From CALHVX01 sp039198065 (lineage in GTDB: Bacteria; Pseudomonadota; Gammaproteobacteria; Pseudomonadales; Azotimanducaceae), in contig JBCCTU010000001.1 of the NCBI GenBank assembly GCA_039198065.1, positions 124,001-188,000 on the forward strand: DNA of 64,000 nt. Reading direction: 5' to 3'. The notes under the pieces are model-generated. The model ran no database searches. It worked only from the letters and a program-made list of their open reading frames with translations, and had not been told where the DNA came from. A program made the position numbers and the translations under genes. This document shows, piece by piece, positions 54,701 through 62,492 of this stretch. Every line of letters starts with the position of its first letter. The first letter of the stretch is position 1.

Positions 54701-55121
54701 CGGTTTCAGTCACTATCGGATCGGTCGACACGGGTTCCTTCGCGGTAAGCTGCTCGCTGGGTTCACCCACCGCCGCTTGCCGGATGACGATGAAGTCACC
54801 ATTAGCGTTCGCAAAGGCCGCTAGCCCAGAACCCGAGAGCAGCTTCTCAATGGTCTGCTGTGGAGTCAGCTTCCCGGTTACCGCCGGAGCTGTCTGGCCT
54901 CTGACCAACTCATTTGGCGCAATGACCGCAATCCCAAAAGTCTCAGAAACCGCGAACAGTGATTCGCCCAGTGGTCCCTCAGAAATATCGACTGATTGTT
55001 GAGCCGGGTATGTCTGCATCTCCTGAGCCATTGCTCCGAAGACCGGCGGCACCAATATGAGTGCTACGACTACGTTGGCAACGATTGCTCTGACTGACCG
55101 ACAAGTAGCGCGATTCCTCAT
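51735..55121 (-). CDS. Large TonB-dependent receptor with STN signalling domain
   Basis: This 1128-residue receptor has a signal peptide, an STN domain (about residues 40-115; VDISEGPLGESLFAVSETFG), a plug (TETVVVTGSRIERLAV; GLATLDLRNLGENRTLVLVN; SSIYGADAVSGVVNYILKDD) and a barrel ending in LGRTVQLSVQARF. It is about 240 residues longer than the first receptor, with Cys-containing extracellular loops. Such long receptors are common in Sphingomonad- and Xanthomonad-type families. The ligand is unknown. Confidence 0.9.
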   Translation of the reverse strand: MRNRATCRSVRAIVANVVVALILVPPVFGAMAQEMQTYPAQQSVDISEGPLGESLFAVSETFGIAVIAPNELVRGQTAPAVTGKLTPQQTIEKLLSGSGLAAFANANGDFIVIRQAAVGEPSEQLTAKEPVSTDPIVTETVVVTGSRIERLAVNAPAPIDVVTSDDIAAFGFSESTEALRFVPALNSSVSLTAQEGPAGSSARALYGLATLDLRNLGENRTLVLVNGRRHVSGVANRATVDVSSIPSALIDRVEVLTGGGSSIYGADAVSGVVNYILKDDFEGVDVRFNTSFATQGGGEAYSGAIAMGGNFAEGRGNAALNIEYFNQGVLTAEEREASRRSSFVVANNAALSEALGVNPEFKNVLVPNRRVAALVRGPLFSLTGSTLFTQFPIIGEDAPQIGGVPLQQVIDPQTGEIRSLAPVPFLSGFDTQGGDGLDGLFTNPLTTTVPKTERFIVNMIADYEFAEKITGFVEAKYARNETLARGAFTTTIVDLPVQLDNPFIPETVRDQLGSLEAQGIAPNLNITRAFVDDASSQPNENIRQTFRIVGGFKGELSNALAYEVSANYGRTDTRLTIPSEPLLDRLYAAADSVADPTTGEPVCRSDLDANALPPTSPFVPVAAPGFRSFVAGDGSCTPINLFAPFNGFDREPVQFIFQPATEEFDTEQFVVNANINGNSTDWFSLPAGGVGYAAGVEYREERGETRPDSINLNRLGRFQNTPFNVVGGKFDVVEGFFEVNVPVLADLPFAKSLAIDASVRVADYSTVGTATSFAYGGVWQPVRDLRIRGSFNRAVRAPNIAELFAPQATRLTDLPFVNSDPCDPNNPAEGSPTRARNCAELIPDAANFDPSASYFGGNVAATSGGNPDLAEETADTSSIGFAYTPAAFSGLYIVADYYSIRIEDAVSGTVNRLTIVENCVDASTIDNPFCDAVTRNSFTGAVETIQQTNLNFSASSAKGIDYQIGYEFDLGGVFGGNLGQFNAEIAGTYLIERVDRQFEGFPDTDNVIEGALNIPEHFINFSLGWSKGRWSADYGVNYQSSQTFGGPVEPFGIQDIEDDPFLLDRPKTGSAFVHYLGGAYSLSDKYLFSLRVNNVFDRDPFELRGFGNAPRPVNFLGRTVQLSVQARF

Positions 55122-55131
55122 TCTTCCGCCT

Positions 55132-55156
55132 CGTTATCCCTAGATTGGTGAGCAAT
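55132..55156 (-). promoter_or_regulatory. Leader element and palindrome at receptor 2 start
   Basis: CGTTATCCCTAGATTGGTGA (+ strand) matches the receptor 1 leader at 48816-48834 over its first half. It leads into GATTGGTGAGCAAT, with ATTG and CAAT as inverted halves around a 5-base centre. The same GATTGGT(A/G)AG core is in the receptor 1 palindrome. Confidence 0.5.
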
Positions 55157-55225
55157 TTTGTCGCTCCCAGATACAGGACAACTGAGGGTCGTCATTCACC
55201 CCCACACCGGAGACGAAGAATCAGG

Positions 55226-56329
55226 TCAGTAGTTTCTTTGAGACTGGTCTGGTGCTTGACGAGGGACTACGCGGACGTTGCCCGGGTCGGAATCATCAAT
55301 CGTGACAGGGTAAAGCTGGCCGAGCATAGAAAGCATGGCCTCGACGTCGGAGGCAGGAAAAGATGCGTTGATCTGGCTGGCGGCAACCTCGTCAGGAACA
55401 TCTCCCAGACTTATGGTCTTCTCTGAATAGCGGTTTACGTCCGCGACAAGCTCTTCAAGCGTTGCACCGTTGTAAATGAGCATCGCCTCGCGCCACGCGC
55501 CCACCCGATTGGTGGCGATTGGCTCGATTTCTCGTAGTCCGTCTCGCCGGTCAGCCGCTATCTGATCTCCAGCAATAAGCTCTTTGCGGGCGATCGTTCC
55601 TGTGGGCTTACCTTGGACAACGAAGGGATAGGACACCTCTACCCTTCCTTCGGCGACGCCTACCCGGGCGACGCCGCCGTTGTTTCGGACTTCGAACGCT
55701 GTCCCGAGCGCTTGTGCTGTCAGCCGATCCGTTCGCACCGAGAACGGGCGGTTCGGGTCAGCTGCGACACTAAAAAAACCTGCACCCCGCTCAAGCTCTA
55801 CCGAGCGCTTGTGCCCATGCAACGTCACCGCAATCGTCGTATCAGGTCCCAGCGTGACGACGGTGCCATCCGCGAGAGTTAGCACCTGCGTCTCACCAGC
55901 AGCAGTGCTGTAGCTCGCTGACACTGTCTCGAGCAATACGACATCCGGTCGACTAAAGAGGATTGGTATAGCAATCAAAGTGACGGCTGCCAGGACAGCG
56001 GCGAATATCACCGGACGGCTTCCGACTAACGCCGTTCCGTTCTCCATCGCCCGCGACAATCGCTCTGGCCAACTTTTGCGCAGAAGGTCGTCTTCAATGT
56101 CACCGGGACGCAGATAGTCATATGACGCCCAGAACGTCACCGCTTGATCGTAAATCTCTTCGTGACGGATGTCTTCGGCGAGCCACGCCTCAAAAGCAAC
56201 CCGATCCGACTCGGATAGGCTTGCGGAAGCTACTCGTGTGCGCCACTCATTAGCCGTACGCACAATCTTTCGATAGTCCGCATCCGACAAATTCAATCGC
56301 TTTTCGAATTTCTCAGGCGTGCCAGACAC
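55226..56329 (-). CDS. fecR: FecR family anti-sigma/sigma regulator (second module)
   Basis: This 367-residue protein has the same domain order as the FecR at 48938: a DUF4880-like N terminus (RTANEWRTRVASASLSESDR; AFEAWLAEDIRHEEIYDQA), one transmembrane helix near residue 110 (VIFAAVLAAVTLIAIPILF), and a periplasmic FecR domain (TAAGETQVLTLADGTVV; TAQALGTAFEVRNNGGVARV). Its start overlaps the upstream sigma-factor gene by 37 bases, so the two are probably coupled. Confidence 0.9.
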   Translation of the reverse strand: MSGTPEKFEKRLNLSDADYRKIVRTANEWRTRVASASLSESDRVAFEAWLAEDIRHEEIYDQAVTFWASYDYLRPGDIEDDLLRKSWPERLSRAMENGTALVGSRPVIFAAVLAAVTLIAIPILFSRPDVVLLETVSASYSTAAGETQVLTLADGTVVTLGPDTTIAVTLHGHKRSVELERGAGFFSVAADPNRPFSVRTDRLTAQALGTAFEVRNNGGVARVGVAEGRVEVSYPFVVQGKPTGTIARKELIAGDQIAADRRDGLREIEPIATNRVGAWREAMLIYNGATLEELVADVNRYSEKTISLGDVPDEVAASQINASFPASDVEAMLSMLGQLYPVTIDDSDPGNVRVVPRQAPDQSQRNY

Positions 56330-56874
56330 AGCTGTATGTCCTCCGCCGCTCGAGTGATATGGCGATCCGCAGGGCTCCGGGATATGCGGAGCCGACGCGC
56401 GACCTCAGAGACCGACAGGCCCTCCACACGATGCAGCAGAAATGCGCGGCGACGACGTTCCGGCATATTGCGTAGTGCTTGATTAATCGCCTTGAGCTCC
56501 TCTTGTGCACTTAAGACAACGTCGGGGCTCAAATTAACCCCTCGAATAGGAAAATACAGCTGCTCGACTTCGAAGTCATATTTCGAGCGCGCAGACTGAG
56601 ATTTTTGCTCGTTCAAAAACATGTTGCGTGCGGTGCGCCAGAGAAACGCTCGTACGTTAGCAATATCCGACGTGTCACCACGCGCCATGAGCTTCTCGAA
56701 AGCTTGCTGTGTCAGATCTTCGGGCGCCGGCGGCCCATTACCGAACGCTTTGCGCAGCATGGTAATCAGGGCGGAAGCGTGCTCCCGGTATAGTTGGTCA
56801 AAGAGTGACGCCGCCTCCTTCGATCGCGATACGACTCGCGCTGGGCGCTTGGAGGGCGTCAATGTATCCACCAC
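56293..56874 (-). CDS. fecI: FecI-type ECF sigma factor (second module)
   Basis: Sigma region 2 (LFDQLYREHASALITMLRKAFG; APEDLTQQAFEKLMARG; FLWRTARNMFLNEQ) and region 4 (RRRAFLLHRVEGLSVSEVARRLRISRS) are clear. The open frame extends to an ATG at 57021, but that ATG lies inside a Fur-box-like sequence. I placed the start at the GTG at 56874, which gives 193 residues, close to the first FecI (195). No strong ribosome-binding site decides the start. Confidence 0.85.
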   Translation of the reverse strand: MVDTLTPSKRPARVVSRSKEAASLFDQLYREHASALITMLRKAFGNGPPAPEDLTQQAFEKLMARGDTSDIANVRAFLWRTARNMFLNEQKSQSARSKYDFEVEQLYFPIRGVNLSPDVVLSAQEELKAINQALRNMPERRRRAFLLHRVEGLSVSEVARRLRISRSPADRHITRAAEDIQLCLARLRNSKSD

Positions 56875-57005
56875 GGTAGAACTACCGGCCGGCGCGCCGT
56901 ACCGTTGACGGTTGCTTGTCCCCGGGACGCACGCTTCGTGCAAAGCGACGTCGGATTCGCCAGAGTCGCAGAGGGGATGGCGAAAGCGGGCATGCGCGGC
57001 AGTGT

Positions 57006-57024
57006 CGCAAATAATTATCATTTA
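57006..57024 (-). promoter_or_regulatory. Fur-box-like site upstream of the second fecI
   Basis: On the - strand TGATAATTATTTGCG is close to the Fur unit TGATAAT-N-ATTATCA: the left half is exact and the right half matches at 4 of 7. This would make the second module iron-regulated. The match is moderate and the site was found by eye. Confidence 0.4.
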
Positions 57025-57652
57025 CAACAGTGGGCGCTCCCTCTCAACGCTAATATCTTCATCGACTTAATGAATGGAAGCCGCATGTGATGTTGTGCGG
57101 GGAACCAGAGTTGGATTGGGTTCGCGAGCAAAGCTCTTCGCAGCTTCACAAAGTGTTCTTAGTATGGAATCTCGCTCTGCGGCGACTAAGCGTGACCGCT
57201 TTGAACTTGGTCGGCGCAGCCTTTCCTCTTTCCGTGATCAAAACTGCCAGTGCCTGGCGCTGCCCCGCCGCCACCCATCATTCAGATAGGCTTGGGGGGA
57301 TGTTCTCGAGCTTTCGTGATTGGCGGAAAGATCTAACGTGTCGGGATACGCGAAGGCTAACTCTCTGCTTTACCCGGAATACGATCGCGCGGACCAAACC
57401 AGCTGCGCCGGCTCAAGCGAGTCGTCTCGCAACGGTGTTTTCCAAACGGCGCTGCCGAGTTTTCCCGCACTCGGCTCGAACACCGATAGCTCTATACAGG
57501 CCGTGGGTGGAGCCATCGGTTGTCGTTCCACCGATGTTGTTACCACGCGCGGCCGTCTGGCAGCGGCAAATCGCCGCGGTACCGACGTTGACGCAATTTC
57601 CCCAACGGCTAAAGCATCCTGTGTCGCAACGGTCGTGGGGTCCAGGAACTGA
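57022..57652. other. 631-base region with no recognised gene
   Basis: Several short frames (57087-57677 +, 57320-57652 +, 57370-57669 -) are open here, but none shows a recognisable domain or a credible start. Their amino-acid composition (many Arg, Pro and Ser) is that of chance frames. Apart from the Fur-like site at its left end I see no feature. Confidence 0.45.
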
Positions 57653-58354
57653 TCAGGCCCCAGGACCACACCAGTAGTTCACTTCGCGTCGCAGGCGATC
57701 AATCTTGTCGCCGGTCGACCGCGCCCGCTCTTCAAGCGCGGAATCCAGATCGCCCTTGCTGGTGTCGCACCAATCCGCCACGAGCCACCGATTGTAGGCG
57801 CGCAACTGTGCAGCGCTGTCCATTGGATCGACGCAGTTCGCCTGCCGTTGTTGCGCCATGGCGGCGATGACCGCCGGTCGCTCAGCATCGCTCAAATAGG
57901 TTCGCTCGCCCTGGTAGGCATCGGGAAACCAGTGTGGCCTGAGCTCCCCGTTTTCCGTTCGGTATACGCGCAGGTTGAGCTTCAGCACTTCGGAGTGAAC
58001 GCGAGCTTGCTGACACAGCGCCCGTCGATCCACGGCCTCCGCTTCGGACCGCTGTCGCGCTCGCTCTGCGACTCGATCCGGGAGCAGCTCCGCAGTTTTC
58101 AGATAGTCGCGGCGACGCAGCTCGCCTTCATCCGGTTCGCTACGAGCGGTGTCGATGGTCGCGCTGATGTCCTCTGCCTGGCTCGCGTCGCTCGGCGGCT
58201 TCTCATCGCTGTAGTGCACGTTGCCGTTGGCATCGACCCAGCGATAGATCTGCGCCGGCGCCAGGGGCGAAAACGATAGCGCGCTGCAAAGCGCGACGAC
58301 GAAAAGGGCACACCTCGAGCCCGCACGCAAACGAGCAACAGACACTGCAGTCAT
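57653..58354 (-). CDS. DUF4124 domain-containing exported protein
   Basis: This 233-residue protein has a signal peptide (hydrophobic FVVALCSALSFSPLAPAQ) followed at once by the DUF4124 pattern IYRWVDANGNVHYSDEKPP. The rest is charged and helical, with a conserved-looking RALCQQARVHSEVLKLN and four or more Cys (such as ADWCDTSKG and NYWCG). DUF4124 proteins are probably periplasmic; the role is unknown. The ATG at 58354 is chosen because the frame upstream to 58534 would bury the signal peptide. Confidence 0.8.
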   Translation of the reverse strand: MTAVSVARLRAGSRCALFVVALCSALSFSPLAPAQIYRWVDANGNVHYSDEKPPSDASQAEDISATIDTARSEPDEGELRRRDYLKTAELLPDRVAERARQRSEAEAVDRRALCQQARVHSEVLKLNLRVYRTENGELRPHWFPDAYQGERTYLSDAERPAVIAAMAQQRQANCVDPMDSAAQLRAYNRWLVADWCDTSKGDLDSALEERARSTGDKIDRLRREVNYWCGPGA

Positions 58355-58388
58355 GACCGGCAACGAACCTTGTGTTTGCCGGAAATCC

Positions 58389-59309
58389 TTACACAGAGAG
58401 CGCCGTCCGGTACGGACCTGAGTCCCACCTGGGCCATCGCCGCTCCGTGCGCTCCACGGTTGTAGCCGTCCAGAATTCATCCCCTGGTGGGGGGACACCG
58501 ATGCAGGCCAGCTGGTCCGGCGTCGCGTGCTCAAACACGAGATGCCAGGGCTTGAGGAAACTGATGGGCCAGGCGGACCAGCCGATCATCTCGTTACCCC
58601 GAGCCTTGAAACTGGCGGTGAGCGTGTAGCGCACCCCACCAGGCTGCGTCAGATTGGTGCCTCGGTGGTAGACGTCGATGCCGTAGGCGAACACGGATCC
58701 TGCAGGGGCTGCACCGGAGCGCTCCACGGCTTTCAACGGCGCCTGCACCGCCTCGGGACCGAAGGGATCGCGCACACCGCCGCACACGGTGTCGCTGACC
58801 GACGCGGGTACGTAGTGAATCGCACCCAACTCATCGGACACGTCGGTCAGATAGATCATGCAGTTGATCGTGCGCTCTTCGACGCGTTCTCCCGGCACAG
58901 TGAGGGTGTGGTTCTTGAAGTCGCAGTGGAACTGCTGATCAAAGTCCGCCTCACCGGTGAACTTGGCCCAGGCATGGCTCTGGTATAGATGCACGTCTGG
59001 TGTTCCCAACGCATCCTGCGCCAGTGCGATCATCGCCGGGTGCAGGGCAAGCAGGTTAAGCGCCGGCGAGCAGTCGAAGGGCATGTCGTCGAAGTGCTGA
59101 AACTGTTCGCGAGAGAACACGCCAATCTCACCGCTTTGCTTGTCGTTGCGCGCGGCACCGGCCGCCGCGCGGTGCGCACCATAAAGCGCATCCATATCTT
59201 GGCGACAGGCTTCGATCAGGTCTGCCGGAAGAAACTCCGGCAGCAGCCCTGCACCTTCCCTTCGCCACTCCGTAAGCTGCGCCTCGGTGGCGCGCTTGAT
59301 CGATGTCAT
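58389..59309 (-). CDS. Phytanoyl-CoA dioxygenase (PhyH) family protein
   Basis: This 306-residue Fe(II)/2-oxoglutarate-type oxygenase has its metal HxD in QFHCDFKNHTL near residue 130. The distal His is in YGIDVYHRGTNLTQPGGVRYT near 235, with Arg for 2-oxoglutarate. The substrate is unknown. It differs clearly from the PhyH protein at 43658. The ATG at 59309 was chosen over 59351 because the extra residues are unlike the family. Confidence 0.85.
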   Translation of the reverse strand: MTSIKRATEAQLTEWRREGAGLLPEFLPADLIEACRQDMDALYGAHRAAAGAARNDKQSGEIGVFSREQFQHFDDMPFDCSPALNLLALHPAMIALAQDALGTPDVHLYQSHAWAKFTGEADFDQQFHCDFKNHTLTVPGERVEERTINCMIYLTDVSDELGAIHYVPASVSDTVCGGVRDPFGPEAVQAPLKAVERSGAAPAGSVFAYGIDVYHRGTNLTQPGGVRYTLTASFKARGNEMIGWSAWPISFLKPWHLVFEHATPDQLACIGVPPPGDEFWTATTVERTERRWPRWDSGPYRTALSV

Positions 59310-59387
59310 GCCGTTCTCCCCGCTCGCACAGGCACAGTCGCCCATTACCAAAATACGCCGCGAGAAGAACAGACGCAGGGCGGCCGT

Positions 59388-59897
59388 TTACTCCGTCACG
59401 GTGACCGTGATTGTGGCACTTTCCACTGGCGGATCGTGCGGGATGTGGAGATGGTTGCCGAGCAACAGCTTAAGGCGGTGCGTTCCCGGCGGCAGCTCGA
59501 CGCTGGTCTCGGTCTGGCCACCACCGAAGTGGCGAATCTGCTCCGTAACGGGCAGAGAGACGCTGTAGTCCACCTCCGGGTCGTTAACCAACAGATGGTG
59601 ATGACCCGTGTTTTTAACGTCGTACCCGGCCGGCGCCACGCCCATGCCCTTTAGTCCGAATACCACGCGTACTGGGTTCGTTAACGTTGCGCCGTCCGCG
59701 GGCTCAAGAAAGTACACGCCCGCGCCCTCCGGCGCAGCGCTTCGCAGCTCGGCCATGGGTTCAGCCGAGGCCGTGGTTTCGGCATCCGCTACGGTGGGCG
59801 CCGGCGCGTCGCGCTGCTCAGCGCAGGCGGGCAGGCCGAGGAGCAGGCCAAGGAGAGCGAGCGACAGCAGCGCTGCGCGGTAGAGTCTGATCATCAT
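59388..59897 (-). CDS. DUF4399 domain lipoprotein
   Basis: This 169-residue protein has a lipobox ending LLLGLPAC (Cys near 25) and a C-terminal DUF4399 domain with GVYFLEPADGATLTNPVRV, KNTGHHHLLVN, HFGGGQTETSVELPPGTHRL and LLGNHLHIPHDPPVES. Conserved histidines (GHHH, NHLHIPH) suggest metal binding, but the function is unknown. AAGGAAAC lies about 4 bases before the ATG at 59897, which settles the start. It diverges from the DUF1592 gene. Confidence 0.88.
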   Translation of the reverse strand: MMIRLYRAALLSLALLGLLLGLPACAEQRDAPAPTVADAETTASAEPMAELRSAAPEGAGVYFLEPADGATLTNPVRVVFGLKGMGVAPAGYDVKNTGHHHLLVNDPEVDYSVSLPVTEQIRHFGGGQTETSVELPPGTHRLKLLLGNHLHIPHDPPVESATITVTVTE

Positions 59898-60059
59898 TGT
59901 GTTTCCTTCTTCCGTGGAGGGCCGGTACGTTCCGATGCCATGCTCGCTCATCCTCGACGAGTATGGAAACAAGGCCGCGACGCAGGCGTCGACGACATTC
60001 AATCCCTGCAGTTCTCGGATCCAGCCGCAGCGGCACCTTTTTTGCTTAACCCAATCCCT

Positions 60060-62492
60060 ATGAATCTACCGACAGCAGCCTACAGGATCCGCGGGCTCGT
60101 CAGTTTGCTCTTGCTGGCCAGCCTGCCATCCGTTGCTCGAGCGACAGATACGACAGCGGGCACGGCAGAGACTGCAGGGTTATTTCTTAAGCGCTACTGC
60201 TCCCGCTGCCACGACGATTACCAGTTCTCCGGCAACTGGTCCTTATCGGATATCGACCTCGCGGATCTCAGCACCGGTAACAATCTGGAGCTGTGGGAAA
60301 AGATCCTGCGGCAGTCCTGGGACGGCTCGATGCCGCCAGCGGATCGCAAACAACCGCAACCGAAGGCTCGCGAGTCCTTTGTGCGTTGGCTCCGCGGGAG
60401 CCTCGACCGCTATACCGAAATACACCCGGATCCCGGCCCCGCTCCGCTACGCCGGCTGAACCGTTCCGAGTATGCCAACGCCGTTCGAGACCTTCTCAAG
60501 GTGGAGCGCGTCCCCGTCGAGCGCCTGCCCGCGGACGATGCGGGCTTCGGTTTCGACAACATCGCCGAGCTGCAAACGGTGAGCGCCACGCTGCTCGAGA
60601 GCTACCTGGCCGTTGCCGCTGAGGTCAGCCGTCGGGCCATCGGCCTTGGGGTCACGGGACCGGTGCTAACGACGTACTCCGTGCCTAAGGATGGCTCAAT
60701 TCTTAACAGCGGCATTCCCGCTGGCAACGAGCGCGTCAGCAATCGGCTGCCGCTCGACTCCCGGGGTGGCGGTGTCTTTCGCTACACGGCGCCTCTCGAT
60801 GGCACCTATGAGATCAGCGGCTATCTCAACGCCAACACCAACAACGAGGTCGACCGCCTGGAAGAGACGCGCCACGCCGTGCGGGTGTCGCTTCCCGCGG
60901 GACCGCACGACATCGGCATGAGTTTTCGCAAGCAGCTCGCGCTCGACGAAAGCATCCAGACTCTCGTCAACACGACGGACATCGTGCCGTTGCCAACGGC
61001 ACCGCCCACGTCGCTGACCCTCGACTTCATTGTCGACGGTGCCCGGGTCGACTCAACCGCCGTACCGTCCTATCACTGGTCCGAACGCTACGCCCAGCAG
61101 CGCTTTCCGCGCGACGTGCTACAGATCGACGTCGAAGGTCCGTTCGATCCTTCGGGCCCTGGGAACACGGCCAGTCGCGCTCAGATCTTCAGCTGTTACC
61201 CAAACGCCGATACCCATGCGCGCGACTGCGCTGCGTCGATTCTTGCTCGCCTCGCCCGCCAGGCCACCCGTCGCCGCGTGACGCCGGAAGAGGTGGAGGC
61301 GCTACTTGCCGTGTTTGATCTGGCCCTGGCGAACGAAGGCTTCGAGCCAGCAATCGGCACGGCAGTTCAGGCGTTGTTGGTGTCGCCCAGCTTCCTGTTT
61401 GTCGTGGAACACCCGGCTGCCGCGGCCGGTGAGTCAAACCCACGGATCGATGACTACGCTCTGGCCACGCGCCTGGCGCTGTTCCTGTGGAGCAGCCTGC
61501 CCGACGAACGCCTGCTGCGGCTGGCCGATGAAAACGCGCTGCATCAAACCGAGACGCTACGCGCCGAGGTCCAGCGCATGCTTGCGGATCCCCGGGCCTC
61601 AGCCCTAACCGAGAACTTCGCCGGCCAATGGCTCTACCTGCGCAACCTCGAACACCATCGCCCGGACGTGTTTCGCTACGGCGACTTCGACGTTGCCTTA
61701 CGTCACGCGGTGCGCGAAGAAACGGAGCGCTTCTTTGCCGGCATCGTGCGCGAGAACCGCAGCGTGCTCGAGTTCCTCGATGCCGACTACAGCTTCCTCA
61801 ACGAACGGCTCGCCAAGCACTACGGCATTCCCGGCGTGTACGGGACCCAGCTTCGTCGTGTCGAGCTGCCTGAGGACTCCGCGCGCGGCGGTGTCCTCGG
61901 CCAGGCGAGCCTGCTGACGCTCACCTCCTACGGCAACCACACGTCCGTCGTGCGCCGCGGGCAGTGGATTCTCGATGCTCTGCTCGGCGCGCCGCCACCC
62001 CCGGCACCACCGGACGTACCGGCACTTATGGAAACCAAGGCCGGGCAGCCCTTGAACGCCCGAGACCAGCTGATCATGCATCGCCAGGATCCGGCCTGTG
62101 CAGCGTGCCACGTGCGCATGGATCCCCTTGGCCTGGCGCTGGAAAACTACGATGCCATTGGCGCTTTTAGACTCAAGGACGCCGGCCAGCTGATCGACGC
62201 CAGCGCAGAGCTTCCGGACGGCTCACGCTTTCACGGACTTCCCGGGCTCAAGGAGGTACTGCTGGCGCGCAAAGATCAGTTCACCCACGCGCTCACGGAA
62301 CAGCTGATGATTTATGCACTGGGTCGAGGACTCGAGGCTCAGGATCAACCCTGGGTGCGGCGCATCGCTGAACGCACCGCCAAAGACGGCTACGAAATGC
62401 ACAGCATCCTGCTTGGGATCATCGAAAGCTATCCATTTAAGCACCGTCGCAGCGCAGGCGCGGATGACACGCCTCTGGGAGCTTCGGAATGA
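60060..62492 (+). CDS. DUF1592-family c-type cytochrome protein
   Basis: This 810-residue exported protein has a signal peptide (LVSLLLLASLPSVARA). An N-terminal heme motif CSRCH lies near residue 50. The DUF1587/1592/1588/1585-type blocks follow (LRRLNRSEYANAVRDLL; FLWSSLPDERLLRLA; LTLTSYGNHTSVVRRGQWILD), and a second CAACH motif sits near 680 (CAACHVRMDPLGLALENYD). Such planctomycete-type proteins are common in some Gammaproteobacteria; their function is not established. It overlaps the next gene by 4 bases. Confidence 0.9.
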   Translation: MNLPTAAYRIRGLVSLLLLASLPSVARATDTTAGTAETAGLFLKRYCSRCHDDYQFSGNWSLSDIDLADLSTGNNLELWEKILRQSWDGSMPPADRKQPQPKARESFVRWLRGSLDRYTEIHPDPGPAPLRRLNRSEYANAVRDLLKVERVPVERLPADDAGFGFDNIAELQTVSATLLESYLAVAAEVSRRAIGLGVTGPVLTTYSVPKDGSILNSGIPAGNERVSNRLPLDSRGGGVFRYTAPLDGTYEISGYLNANTNNEVDRLEETRHAVRVSLPAGPHDIGMSFRKQLALDESIQTLVNTTDIVPLPTAPPTSLTLDFIVDGARVDSTAVPSYHWSERYAQQRFPRDVLQIDVEGPFDPSGPGNTASRAQIFSCYPNADTHARDCAASILARLARQATRRRVTPEEVEALLAVFDLALANEGFEPAIGTAVQALLVSPSFLFVVEHPAAAAGESNPRIDDYALATRLALFLWSSLPDERLLRLADENALHQTETLRAEVQRMLADPRASALTENFAGQWLYLRNLEHHRPDVFRYGDFDVALRHAVREETERFFAGIVRENRSVLEFLDADYSFLNERLAKHYGIPGVYGTQLRRVELPEDSARGGVLGQASLLTLTSYGNHTSVVRRGQWILDALLGAPPPPAPPDVPALMETKAGQPLNARDQLIMHRQDPACAACHVRMDPLGLALENYDAIGAFRLKDAGQLIDASAELPDGSRFHGLPGLKEVLLARKDQFTHALTEQLMIYALGRGLEAQDQPWVRRIAERTAKDGYEMHSILLGIIESYPFKHRRSAGADDTPLGASE

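Noticed and set aside
57087..57677. + strand frame of 196 codons in the gap after the second fecI
   Set aside because: No domain, no ribosome-binding site, and it runs into the 3' end of the DUF4124 gene.
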